From Silene noctiflora (Eukaryota; Streptophyta; Magnoliopsida; Caryophyllales; Caryophyllaceae): a stretch of DNA of 64,000 bases. The translations under genes and the position numbers were made by a program. Positions 36,601 through 50,360 of this stretch are shown in pieces. Under the pieces are notes generated by a model. That model did not search any database and was not told the DNA's origin. It saw only the letters and a list, made by a program, of their open reading frames with translations. Within the stretch, counting starts at the first letter, position 1. Every line of letters starts with the position of its first letter. The stretch lies in the NCBI GenBank assembly GCA_009801015.1, contig VHZZ01000533.1, forward strand, positions 121,521-185,520. The letters are read 5' to 3'.

Positions 36601-39600
36601 GAATGGCGATGAATACAACATTTAAATAGATCCTTTATCTCCGCATTTCACAAACGTTTATCAAATTCTATTAGGCCCTTTTTCTCCTCACTTCTCAAAG
36701 TGATATTGTTTTCACTTTAGTTTCCAAAACTTTGTGGGATGACCGGCACAGCAGCTACTGAAAGTGCAGAATTTGAGAGCATCTACAAGCTTAAAGTCAC
36801 TATTGTACCAACAAACAAGCCCATGATGAGAAAGGTCTGTGATTTATCCTTTCCCTTTTTTTTTGCTCTGCATTGATTATGACACTCTCCATGAAACTAA
36901 GAATTACTAAAGTGCAACATTTCAACTTCCAGATCTGCGAAGAATGACCTTCTTATCCCCTGGAGATAATTTCCAGCTTTTTAGTTTTTATAATGACTTA
37001 AAAGAACTGAAATACTTTGCCTTGTTTGTTAAGTCTGTGAGCCACTTACTTTACTGTTACATGTTTTGGTGTAATCGTTTCATTCTCGAATCAAGTTGAG
37101 TTTCTTTATTCACTGAAGTACAATCCTGGCTACTTCGGCCAGGATCACGTGCCTCCAATTCAGTGATGAGCGACCTGCATCCTGAACACATGGCAGCCAG
37201 TCAATGAGTAAAATTTTGCGACCTTATGTGTCATCAATGAGCTTTAGTTTTAAAAGGTTTTGCCTGCTTCAATGCTAATTATTGTACTCCCTCTGTCCTA
37301 GAGAACTCTTTACATTTGCTTTGTACGAAGACCAAGGTATGCAACAAATGTACAAAGCTACCCCTTACTTTTCTCCTCTGTTTTTGTAGGCCTACTTGCA
37401 CATGGGTTGTGTAAGGTCTTTATGGTAATGTTACATGGGAAAAATATGCTAAATAAAGAAACATAAAGAATTGACTGAGACACCTTCAAGTAAAGAATTG
37501 ACCGGGACAGAATGAGTACATATTTAGGAGTCCTAGTCCCCCAATTCCCTTTCCAATGAGACTCAAATTGCATGTTTGTTTGGGTGAATCCTTGCCTTCG
37601 TCTCACATCTGCTCTCCCATCTGTAGAGATTCTCTTCATGCTAACAACTCTTACCTTTGCCGTCCTTTCAGGATGAATCTGATGTAGTTTTTAGGACCAC
37701 TACAGGAAAATGGCAGGCCGTGGTGGTAGAAATATCAAGAATGCACAAAACAGGCCGACCTGTGCTTGTGGGAACAACAAGTGTGGAACAGAGTGAGTTA
37801 CTGTCTGAGCAGTTGACACAAGTTGGCATACTACACGAGGTTGGCTTTAATCAATATTGATATGTAGGCAACTGTCTCTTCGTCAGATTATTTTCCTTTT
37901 TCCTGGTGAAAATAGCTGATTATTGTTCCAAGTGAAGGTTCTGAATGCAAAACCAGAAAATGTTGAAAGAGAAGCAGAGATTGTGGCCCAAAGTGGTCGC
38001 CTTGGAGCTGTTACTCTTGCTACAAATATGGCTGGCCGCGGTACAGACATAATTCTCGGAGGTAATGCTGAATTTATGGCAAGGTTGAAGCTTCGTGAGA
38101 TGCTTATGCCAAGGTACTGGTAGTAGAGCCATCCAGTTCGCTTCATATCCCTTTCCATAATTACTATTCCTGAAAAATCAGGCAAAATCCAGTATGCCAC
38201 TGGGGTATTGAGTAATGACTAATGGTGATGACAATTAAGGTTCTGGCCTTCCTGATTTCGCTCTTTTCGAGTTTGGTTAAGATGCACCATCACATAATAA
38301 GCTTAGTCATTGAGTATCTTGAGATTGAGATGTCAATATATTTTAGAACTTGATCTTCTTGTTTGTTTTGAGCACGTTTATCTGGCACCGAAATCATTCG
38401 GAACGTGGGTGCTTTTGTTAACTTTTGTCCTCAGATTGTCTTCTTATCTCGATGCTTGTTAGATCATGCTTTAATTCTGTAGGCTTGAATGACTCCTGCA
38501 GGATAGCTAGGCAAGGAGACGGAGGGTTTGTTTCTGTTAAGAAGCCTTCTCCCATGAAAACCTGGAAGGTTAGCTGATATCTTCCCTTGATATTGTTACT
38601 GATAAAGTTTGTGTTGAAACTGTGAATATATACATCACTTTATTTTGGCCTTCCTTCAGGTGAAAGAAAGTTTGTTTCCCTGCAAACTCTCCCTAGAAAA
38701 GACAAATTTGGTTGAGGAGGCAGTGCAGTTAGCAGTTACAACTTGGGGGCAAAGATCCTTAAGTGAGCTGGAGGCTGAGGAGAGACTGTCTTACTCCTGT
38801 GAAAAGGTGAAGAAATTGAAAATGCTTAATATTTCTGCAAAAATGATCCCTAGTCCCGAAATGATTTGGGTCGGGTAACATGATAAATCATTCGAATCCG
38901 TTTAAGCATGAGCCAAATATTGTAAAAAAAGGCACGTAAAATGGGATTTTTTTTGGTTGTTTAATTGTCGTATAAAAAGAAAAAGTAAATGACATAAAAT
39001 AATGGGACATGAAAACTAGTAAGCTGTAAAGTAAAACTAAAGTAAAAGAAAATGCAATATGAGCATTATTAAAGTGGCAAAGTTTGAAAAATAAAAATAT
39101 AATAAAGTCAAATAAAATGATTTAAAATAAAAAATAAAAAATCTCTTATATATAAAAGCAAACTCATTAAAGCTTTGTGATTGGTTGGTTCTCAAGAAAA
39201 AAGCATAAGAAATGATATGGGCTCACACTCCCCACTTGCAGAGGAATAAATTATCTTTTCGTTGTAATTGCTTTCATTTTTATTTTGTTTTTGAAACTCA
39301 CCATAGAAATTAGTCCATATATAGTTCAATAACATTTTTTATTAAGTGTATCAAAAAAAAAAAATTACAATTTATTCAAATTCAGTACAATTTGTTGTTA
39401 ACTGTATGAAAAAAAAAAATTAAAATTGTCAATACATTAATCTAATGCCTAATAAGCACATCTTATTGACAATAAAAATGGAAGAAAGTTAAAAGAAGGT
39501 ACAATAATTCGAGAAAAAAGATTACGCATCTGAGGTAGACCTTTTAATTAATTTTTGAGCATATACTCATTGTTTCTGAGCATATTAGTATTTTTAAATA

Positions 39601-42600
39601 TAGTTTTTGAGTAATATTATATTTTTTTTAGTTTAATTTTTTAAATAAATGTACTCAAAAATTTGATACTACAAACTCATGATATTTAAAATAGAACTCA
39701 AAATAAGAGGTATTACCTCAGATGTATAGTCTATGAACGGCAATAATTCATAAAAAAGTTAAATACAATTTTTTTCTAAAAGATACCGGTGCAATTTTTA
39801 TACGAGTTTGAAACTAGTAAATGAAGGTAAAGCAAAAATACAAAATCAAACAATATTTTCCACGAGGATTTTCTTTCCCTCTACAATGCCCTTTTCAACC
39901 CAAAATTTTTCTTTTATCCCTAGACAGAGGCGATTCTAGAATTTGATGGAAGGGGGTGCGTAAAAATTTTTAACAATAAAAATATAGAGTTATATGAAAA
40001 ATAATATTTTTTAGGACAAAATATATGATATATAAAATTGGAATCGTTAGCTTTGTGGTATAAAAAATATTTTTTTAAAAACTCATTTCAGCACATTACT
40101 CAATTCTCTTGGATTAATTTTTAGTTTTAATTTTTTTTTTCTCAAAGCAAAATACAATAACGAGAAAATGAACAATTAATGAGCTACCACTATTTTTTTA
40201 CAGTTCAATTTTACTCGATTTTCTTGAATAATTTTGCAGTTCAATTTTTTGTTTTCTCATATCAAAATATAATTACGTGAAATATGAAAAATTAATAAGG
40301 TGTTAATTTATGATTAAGTAATACAAAAATAAAAACTATATAAATACCGCGCATTTATTGCGCGAGATCTATACTAGTTCATATCATTTCACTCGAATCC
40401 ATGTTTGTTTCGGTCTTTTCCTTCTTCTAACAATTTTATCATTTCCTCATTCTTCAAGCCTCTCAAGTCTAAACCGAGGCCTCACGTTTCGCAAGGCAAA
40501 ACATCTTAACCGATTCTCCCTTATCTTACCTTCATTGTGTGTGACTCATTAGTTTAGTTTAACTAGTTTTCAACCCGTGAAATTCACGGGTCTGCTTTTA
40601 AAATTTTAAATTATAGTAACTGTAGTTAAGATATAATGGTTTGATTTATTTCGAGTTAATAGCTAATATATCCATTATGCTCCTCGTATATTTTCCCTTA
40701 GCATGATTTCGACTTAATAAATTGTTTGTTAAGCCACTCTTAAGTCTTAAGCGTGTCAAAGGAAATATTAAACCCCATATTTAAGACTTTAGTTTGGTTT
40801 TTTAATAGATGTCAAACTATACATTTAATTAAGAGAAAAACCGAAAAATTGTAACGGCGAGTATGAGCAAAAGCAAGGCTAGTGAACATCAATTGTGGTG
40901 CATGTTCTTTGGTCAATTGATTCGTCCTTGTAAGTGGTAGTACCTTACTTTCAAGGTGGCCTCAACAATATTCTTTATGATATAATACTGATGATTATGG
41001 TAAATTTGTACGACTAATGATTCTTAAATTTCNGAACGGTTTAAGATCGAAAATTATGGTGAAAAATTANAGCTTGGTTAGTGTTACATTTTTGAGAATT
41101 GTGAATGGGTGAGAGTGAGTCGGGATTGTTAGTTGATGGCAATGCGTATTTATATTGATTTTTTATAGGGCATTTCTTTGGAAAAATCTAAACAATAATT
41201 CTAGAGATAATTTCAAATTTTGGGTCAATTATTTTGTTATTATTGAAAAGAATTTTTAGAGATAACTTAATATGGAATCTCCATGATTTCAGCGCAATAA
41301 CAAAATTATTCGTTTCCGTACTATACTATATTGGAATATTCTTTTTTTTTGGTTACAATATTGGAATATTCTATTGAGGATGTTATATTCTGCGTTTTTT
41401 TCTCAGTTAGTTTAACTTTCTCTTTTTCTCTTTTTTTTTTTATACAGTTACTATGCCTCTATTTTTCTGCCACGTCACACTTAAACTAAAAATTGAGATG
41501 ACACCTCTAGCGGATTGGCTCTTGCATTAGAGAAATATATGATCCTACTCTAGTTTACTTTGTTCGTATACAAAGGAATCAGAACAAAGGAATCAAAAAT
41601 CAAAATACTCTTCCTCTATGCCAATGACATGTTTCTTTTGGAAATCTTGTTGAAGAGGATGTTAGGGATTCTACATTCTAGTCGTCCCTCCCTAAAATGC
41701 CCTCATGCTTCTAACGTGTGTTAAATCATGGAAAGAGGCCCTGTGCCACACCTAGATTGCTTTAAGACCCTCTTGTCAAACCTTTCCACTGGCATATCGT
41801 AAACATTTTGTGCTTCTTTCGCAATAACTTATAACAATCAAGTTTCTTCTTTATCACTCAACTCATTTATCGTTCCACCAAGATGTGTGCACTTTAGATT
41901 CTCCGAACAATTATATCTTACTTCTTTAATATTACCTTTCATCAGAGTCCAAGTTGAGTATATATCTAAATTCAATTCACCGGACCAAATACCCACAAAT
42001 TGTTCCAGGTCCTCCCCCTGGGCGTCCACTACTTATCCTAGATTGGCATTTTGGTCTTCATTTGTTTGATTGTATCTTCCCTTAAAATCGAGAACCCATC
42101 AAGTTTATGTTAATATAAGTCAGAGTAGTGGTACTCTCACCAAGTATCACATTACAAACCAAGGGTTCATAGTCATATGTTAAATGTAAAATCTAGTATA
42201 CCATTTTATGCTTCATTACTCTCCATAAAAACCAAACCTCCATGAACCTCACCTGTAGGTGGAACCTCCTTCAGATCTTCCTATAATTCTTGTTTAATAG
42301 ATCCATCTAAAGCACGAATAAGAGTCAGAACGAAGAAAGAAAGAGAGAAACAATATGATAATTATAATTGCTGCAAAACCATTATGCCATATATATACAA
42401 TTAATTAGTCATGTGTGATAAGAATTCTTGACTAAATATAACACTAATCGTATGATTGCTAATAAATTTTATCATGTGCTAAAATCTAAATTGTAAAAAA
42501 TTATATTATTTATTTATTTAAAAGTGTTGCACAAAAGCTGGACTCTCTCTAATCGCTCGAGAAAAGCTTCCTTTAATAATGGGACGTGCTAAATCCCGCG

Positions 42601-45600
42601 CACAATTTTACTATTTCCCGCGCATTTTTCCTCCTTATTCCAAATTTACCCCTTACAAAAGAGAAATCAAAAACCCAAAAAATAAAAAATCCCAATTAAC
42701 TATCCCGATAATGATCACCAGCGCCTCACCTTGATTTCACCACTGACTGATGACGGGGATACAGGAAGGGGACATCGGCGGCGGAGGGTTGGTGACGACG
42801 GAAGTCAACGGACAAATCAAATACCCTAAAAATAAGAAATCCCAATTAACTATCCTCCATGGATTACCGCCTGGATTTCAACCACTTGCCAACGAGAGAG
42901 ATATGGGAAGAAGGTGTCGGTGACGGAAGTTACGGCCACTCGTGGCTGTTGAGGAAGGGAGAAGGGGGGAGGGGATGGGATGGGATGGGATGGGATTGAG
43001 TCCCATTGGGGATTGGTCAGTTTTCCGTCGACGGAGATGGAGATCGCCGACACGCGGGTGCTTGTCGTTTGGTCGACGAGGCAGGGTGGTCGAGGTCGTC
43101 GGAGGTTTGGGATGAGTGGTCGGGGATGGTTATAATTTTTTTCGACGTTTTTAAGGTTAAGGGTAACGGTGGAATAATAGAGTTAAAGTGCGCGAGAAAT
43201 AGTTATTTGTTTACCTATTTCATTTTGGGTATCTTAGATAATTGTTTTTATACTCAATTTATTCCACTTGTCCCTCCTTTTTCCTTATCTTTGTGCCAAA
43301 ATCAAAGCTAAACAAATACAAATGACGGGAACGAAGGGAGTACTTGTAATATTGTAAAAACATATTTATCCCTAATAAGACAACTCTTCTTATCTCTTTT
43401 ATTAATTAAAAACAATCCTCAAGGACAATTTTCATTTTCATTGAGTTTACTATAAAATATATTAAAAACTTAAAATCTATAAAATTGCTTTCTCCAAAAA
43501 GGAAAAATCCACAAGAGCAAGTGAAAACGACAAAAATTTCATGTAACAAGTGATACGAATGCGGAAGCGACTTAAATAAAAGAAGGATTTGTGTGCTAGG
43601 GATCGAACTCGTGACTCATGAGACCGAGGGACAAGTTTGATTCCGTGGGGATATTTGACTAAAAGTGCGCTCAGAGTCAATGGGATATTTGCTCGAAATA
43701 GACCTATATATCGAACAATGAGTGCTTAAGTTAAAGACCTATTAAACTTAAATCAAAGATTTGAAGTACCGTCTCAAATCTGAAATTTCTTTGTTTTTGT
43801 GGAATTTTTATTAACCTTCAATAAATCAGAATAACATACAATATCCAACTTAAATAGATACGGTTTTCTTAACGGGCAAGACTACTAACCTAATTAAAAA
43901 TAATAAAATAATCCTAAACTTAATGTAACAAGTCATAAAATAACTAATTCTGATAAAATGATCTGTTTTTATTTATCTAAACTACTCCCTATTGATCATC
44001 GAGATTCGTATCATACTCCCTTTCTTCAAAAGAATCGTCCCCATTTTTAGAACCCTGTGATCCCGAGATGGAATGTAATCTAGTAAATTCAGATGCAAAA
44101 TTGATGACGAAGAACAGGAAGTTATGTGGAAACCATTAATCTCCTCTTCAACTCATCACCTTCAATCTCCATTGATTTGCAACCATCATAATCGTTTATA
44201 ACCCTCTTGTGTTGTCTCAACTCCTGCCTTCCACCTCTCCGCCCTCCTTGCACGAGAATAACTTCAGCATTAATCTTATCCTTATAACCATAAAAAATAG
44301 GAGGCAATATCGGATCAAACTTAACATTCTCCTCATAGCTCCTTTCAAACGAGAACACTTTTGACATTTTTTTTCCCGGATGAACAGTACCACGTGAATA
44401 ATAATTTTTTTTGGTTCTAGAACCATGCTCTTGCGAGGAGTAATCAAAACCGATTAACCCTTGAACTACCTGTCCGAGTTTTGAACTCCAATCGCAATTA
44501 GAAATTCAACTCAACTAACAAGAACTTGGCTTTGACGCACTTAGGATCGTCTAGATTTAAGGAAATCAAGAGAAGCTCTAATACTATATGATACGAATGC
44601 GGAAGCGATTTAAATAAATGAAAGATGATAGTAGTGAGGATCGAACTCGTGAGACCGAGGGACAAGTTTGACTCCATGGGAATATTTGACTACAAGTGCT
44701 ATGATATAACAATGAGTGCTTAAGTTTAAGATCTATTTAACTTAAATAGAAGATTTGAAGTACTGTCTGAAATCTGGAATTTCTGATCAACCTTTAACGT
44801 TTTTCTGGAATTTTTATTAACTTTCAATGAATCAGAATAACATCCAATATCCTACATTCCTACTCAAATAGATATCGTTTAGAAAATGGACAAGACTACT
44901 AACCTAATTAAAAATAATAAAATAATCCTAAACTTAATCTAACAACTCATAAAATAACTAATTGTGATACAATGATCAGTTTTTATTTATCTAAACTACT
45001 CCTTATAACTAACTCTATCTTTGTTACAATATATCATGTATGATCCTCCTTTATAGTCCTTTAACACATCAATTATGTCATAAAGGTCATATTATCACTG
45101 TCTTATATAATAGGAATATTTATAATAGTTGGGCCTCAACCATCACCTTAAGGTTTTGGTTGAGATGGTTCATCTATCATGGTATCAGAGCCAGTGTGAC
45201 CGAAGGTCACGGGTTCGAATCCTGGCAACCTCAAAACTCCTCAAAAACTCACGAAGTGGAACCTCAGCACATGGTACGGGGGAGCCTGTGCACTAACCAC
45301 TCTTCGCCCAATGGGCATTTGAGTGAGGGAGCGTAATAGGAATATTTATAATAGTTGGTTGAGACGGTTCATCTATCATTATAAACGTTTCAAATAATTT
45401 TCATGTACATGAGTAAACCATGTGTAATGGTGCATAAACTTGTTTGGGAAGATTTACTCCTTCCATTACAATCATTATTTCACCTTTGATAAAATACCCC
45501 CTACAAAAATTAACAAAGTTAAACAAATAAGCGAGACGAAGAACGTAGTATTTCACTAAACAATTGAGAATGAGACATGAACGAAAAACAGTATAAAAAT

Positions 45601-48600
45601 ATGGTAGATTTAACAAATAATACACGGTAGACATTAAAGAGAAAATATTCAATGCCTACAATTGCCTAAAAAACTTTTAACATATCAGAACTTTCACATG
45701 AAGAAACCTATATGAAAATGACGAAGTTATTTAGTCACTTGACAAGTCACAATATCCGCTTTAGGGCCAAGTATAGACGTGTTAAAATATAAACGTAAAT
45801 GTAGGAATTATTATACTCGAGTGTGTTGTCCATAGGTTGAGCACTTAATCATATCATTCATTAAATTAAAATACATGGGAGTACTTTCTACATTCAGGTG
45901 TAGTCTCATTCACCTTGCCTAGCCCGAGAAGAACTTCTATATGCTTGCTTTAAATAATGATAAAAAAACTGAGAAACTTTTAAGATTATGAAGTTTGGTT
46001 GGACTTATGGCATTCCGAAAATTGTAATGGGTATTAAACATATACCTCTTCTGGTGGAACTATTAAAAGATTTGTTTCGTTATGAATTTAACGACCATGT
46101 TATACACCGATCCATCCTCAGTCCTCAATCATAACCATTACCTGAAATTACAAACCACGTTGCACTATTAGTACTTTAGATAGGCCTATAATAAGAATAT
46201 GACACATTATGATAAGCAATAGGCAATAATAAACATAAACATATTATAAGTAAAACAAATAATATGCAAAATCAGCGAATAAAAAATTATGCGTGGCTGG
46301 GGACAGCAAGCTAAGGAAAGGTGGTGGTGTGCGTGAGTTGATTATCATATTTATACATGTGTTTTGCTTTCAAATCTGTTTAGATGTTTAAACTTTCATA
46401 CTACGCAGGACTTTCACACGGGTTTATCTTAGATTAGTATTTGTGCATAAATGAATTAGCTATTTGAAAGATACAAAACATATATAATATTTTGAAGTTG
46501 CAAACTTATAGTTTCACTTTAATACAAACACTGCCAGGTGTGCGTGATCTTACTATATCTTCTCTTTTATTTATTTCTTGGAAGTGTTTTAGTAGGCATA
46601 AAGTCATCATATTAGATTAGTGTGAATGCTTCTACGTAAATATATTATGTTAATTTAAATTGATTATTTAAGCCTAGGTAGTTCATACAACTTGCTTTTT
46701 AATAATCAATCAATATTATATATATATATATATTCCTGGAACCAAGGGACTTCCATGTAATTAAATAAATCTATACAAATTAATTATATTATATAGTTTT
46801 AATTGATAACACTATGTGTTGGACCCGACTAAGGGATTTAAATGTAAATATTATATAGTTTTGGTTGAAGTATAAATTTAGAGAGTATCAAAATATGATG
46901 ATTTTCCTTAAAATAAACATGCCCCACTTATTTTANNNNNNNNNNNNNNNNNNNNNNNNNNNNNNNNNNNNNNNNNNNNNNNNNNNNNNNNNNNNNNNNN
47001 NNNNNNNNNNNNNNNNNNNNNNNNNNNNNNNNNNNNNNNNNNNNNNNNNNNNNNNNNNNNNNNNNNNNNNNNNNNNNNNNNNNNNNNNNNNNNNNNNNNN
47101 NNNNNNNNNNNNNNNNNNNNNNNNNNNNNNNNNNNNNNNNNNNNNNNNNNNNNNNNNNNNNNNNNNNNNNNNNNNNNNNNNNNNNNNNNNNNNNNNNNNN
47201 NNNNNNNNNNNNNNNNNNNNNNNNNNNNNNNNNNNNNNNNNNNNNNNNNNNNNNNNNNNNNNNNNNNNNNNNNNNNNNNNAAAGTAACCGAAGTAATAAC
47301 GAATGTAATAAAAGTAACAATACTAACAACAAAAGAAAGGATATATGAACAATTAGCAAACTAATCGATTTAAGTAAAATAGTATTAATAGCAGGAGTAG
47401 TGAATTTGTCTCATAATTTATTTCATCGTAATTTTAAGATATGGCATAGAAAATATATTAAAGATAAATTTATGAGTGTGCAACTTTAAAGTAGTTTTAT
47501 TTAATTGAAAATAAATTTTAATGGTAAATAAAGGTAGCCCGGGCGTAGCCGGGCACCAATACTAGTATAAATAGATAGATAGATATTGAAAATCGGCTTA
47601 AAGACTACTCAATTTGACGCTATCAATAGTCCATCTATTGAGCTTAATTGAAAGCTTTTGCCGGTTATAGAAATTTCCCTAAAGTCATATTTGTTGTCGT
47701 TTTATCTTACAAGCCAGGGTCCTACTCAGAACGATGTCATAGCAGAACTCCGACGCGCTTTTTTGGAAATTTATGAAGAATATAAGGTTTACACCGAGGA
47801 AGAGAAATTCAAGGTTTGTAAGTCATTAGATTTGACTTATAAGTGAATATGTAAATACAATTGTCTGATGATGTATATTAGTTCAGGTAGTTTCAGCTGG
47901 TGGACTTCATGTTATTGGAACTGAGCGTCATGAGTCACGTCGTATTGATAATCAGGTGATGGAGATAATATATTGTCATTATCTCTTTTCCATACTGTGT
48001 AGTCTTTTTTCTTTATTTTTTTTGCTTCTTTGTGTGCTGCCTACTGCCAAGATGAAGAATATCTAAGTGCTTGTTTCTTTGTTTAGTTGCGTGGTCGAAG
48101 TGGCAGGCAAGGGGATCCTGGAAGTTCTCGTTTTTTTCTTAGCCTCGAAGACAACATTTTCCGGATATTTGGTGGCGACCGAATTCAAGTATGTCCTTCT
48201 TCAAACCTACTTTCGTTTTTAAAACCACATTTATTGACACTTTGGCTGGTACCTTAGGGTTTGATGCGAGCTTTCAGAGTAGAAGACTTGCCTATTGAGT
48301 CCAAGATGCTGACAAGAGCACTTGATGAAGCTCAGAGAAAAGTTGAAAGTTACTTTTTTGATATACGAAAGCAGCTATTTGAGTATGATGAAGTTCTAAA
48401 TAGCCAAAGAGACAGAGTTTATGCAGAGAGAAGACGAGCCCTTGAGTCTGATAATCTTGAATCGCTTCTAATTGAGTATGCTGAGCTAACAATGGATGAC
48501 ATCTTAGAGGTAATATGGTGAATATAATTGCGTTACTTTTTAATTGTTGCAAGAATAGTTTGTTGCTTTGAACACTGCTTTTATCTTTGTTACCGCCTTT

Positions 48601-50310
48601 GTTCATATACAGGCAAATATTGGTCCTGATGTTCCAAAGGAAAGCTGGGATCTTAATAAGCTGATTGCAAAACTTCAACAGTGAGTAACACAATTATCCC
48701 GATTTAAAATTTCAAAACACCCTTGAAACAATTTTCGTGAGTACCCAAATTGATGGTCCTTCGCAAGAATGGACTTCTGATGTGGACATCAGCTGGGCTT
48801 AAGGAGTCCCCCCACCCACCCACACCCACACAGTAATTAATGTGCGCCTGTTAATTATGATTTTTGCTAACTGATAGTGATCTTATTGCAAAAAATCGTA
48901 GTACAACCCATCTTACTACCATCGCTAAACAACTCTCTAAGATGGAATGTCCTCTAGCTGCTTATTTACTGGACCACTTGAGCCAAACTCAGAAGAGGTA
49001 GACTGTGTTTACTAAAATACTCGGTAGAATCTATTACTCCCTCAGTTTCACAAATACCCTTCCCAAATACAGAACCTGTATGATTAAAGGAGTAATATAA
49101 ACAACAAGGACCACTATGATGATGTAAATGTATAAATATTAATATTTTAATAAAATTCTTGATTTATCTTTGACCCAACAGTCAGGTTTCGACCCTAAAT
49201 TAACAGGTAATTTCTGGTTCGGGTCAAACGAGTCTCGGGTTGAGTACCCTTGAAAGAATGGGTTATCGGGTCGAATTTACGGGCCGGTTCAGAATTTGAC
49301 AGGTCTACACCGTCTACTTGTTACTCATAAATATACCGTAGGATATACACCTTGAATCCCCACATATGTACGTATACATTTTAACCTGGAGTTACCGTTT
49401 ATGCTTTCTTTTTAGGCATGTGTGGTTGAGTATGAATGGAACATTTGTTAAAATAATGCTAAAGCAAAAATTAATTCTCGTTTTAAACTGGGAAGTAAAT
49501 TATTTCTCATTTAGGGGTCCACGTAAGCATGGATTTTGTACGAACCTAAAAAGCCTAGACTCGTCATCTCGTATGGCGGTTTTTGGGCTTTATTTTTTAG
49601 GATAAAGGCGCCATCCCCAATGCCGGTTTTATCACACACTAAGCCTGCCATGGCGAATGGCGGTTTTGTGTTAGACCCGCCATGCCCAATGGCGACTTTA
49701 GGCCCCTTAGGTTCGTACAAAAACATGCCTACGTGGACCTCTAAATGAGAAATAGTTTACTTCCCAACCTAAAACGAAAATTAATTATTTTTTTAACACT
49801 ATTTCAACAAAAAAATCGGATGAATGTGGCCATGTGGGACTCTCAAGCCCTCTTGCATGTAGTTACGTAAATAAATGATCCACTACCCATTCAAACAAAG
49901 ACAACAACTGTATTTTAGAACAACATTTTTATTGCATCTTCGATGCCAATTTGTCCCAATGGCAGCTTGTGATTTCTAAGTAAGAGGAATTTTTTTCGCA
50001 GGTACTGCTATTTGTTGGAGGATTTAACTCCCGAGTTACTCTTGAAGAGCTGCTCGACGTACGAAGATTTGAGAGATTACTTGCATAATCTTGGTCGTGA
50101 AGCCTACTTGAAGAAAAAGGTCAGTAGTCTTTTACATTTCTGCGTTGCATACAAGAGGTCTAATAAGCATTCCCTTTGTCCTGTCAACAACTAAGTAATG
50201 CCTATAAACATTGTATAAATTATAAACGTAGTTTATTTTTGCAGTACGTTTTTACTCAATGTAGTACATTTTACGCGATGTTTTCCATTTGCATATCCTT
50301 GTTATAAATT

Positions 50311-50360
<50 letters not shown>

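Larger units (their letters stand above)
38807..47717. other. Oversized SECA1 intron 12, a transposon accumulation site
   Basis: This intron is 8911 bp while most others in the gene are 80-900 bp. It begins GTGAAG after CEK and ends AG before GPTQN, joining in phase. Within it lie two probable Helitrons, a third Helitron end, a collapsed LTR element, a mini-LTR element, a G-rich block at about 42715-43130, an N gap and much AT-rich DNA that I cannot assign (for example 41543-42700 and 45384-46935). A stretch near 41600 ([10 protein letters not shown]) may be a LINE RT scrap. Confidence 0.85.

Noticed and set aside
41580-41665. Possible LINE reverse transcriptase box ([10 protein letters not shown])
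   Set aside because: Only one degenerate motif without neighbouring RT blocks, too little for a feature.
45180-45240. tRNA-like stretch with TGGTATCAGAGCC and GGTTCGAATCC
   Set aside because: No acceptor-stem pairing or anticodon arm could be fitted, and the first motif sits exactly after an LTR as a primer-binding site. It is treated as part of the mini-LTR element.
46865-47359. Open frames across the N gap
   Set aside because: They are open only because N bases produce no stops.
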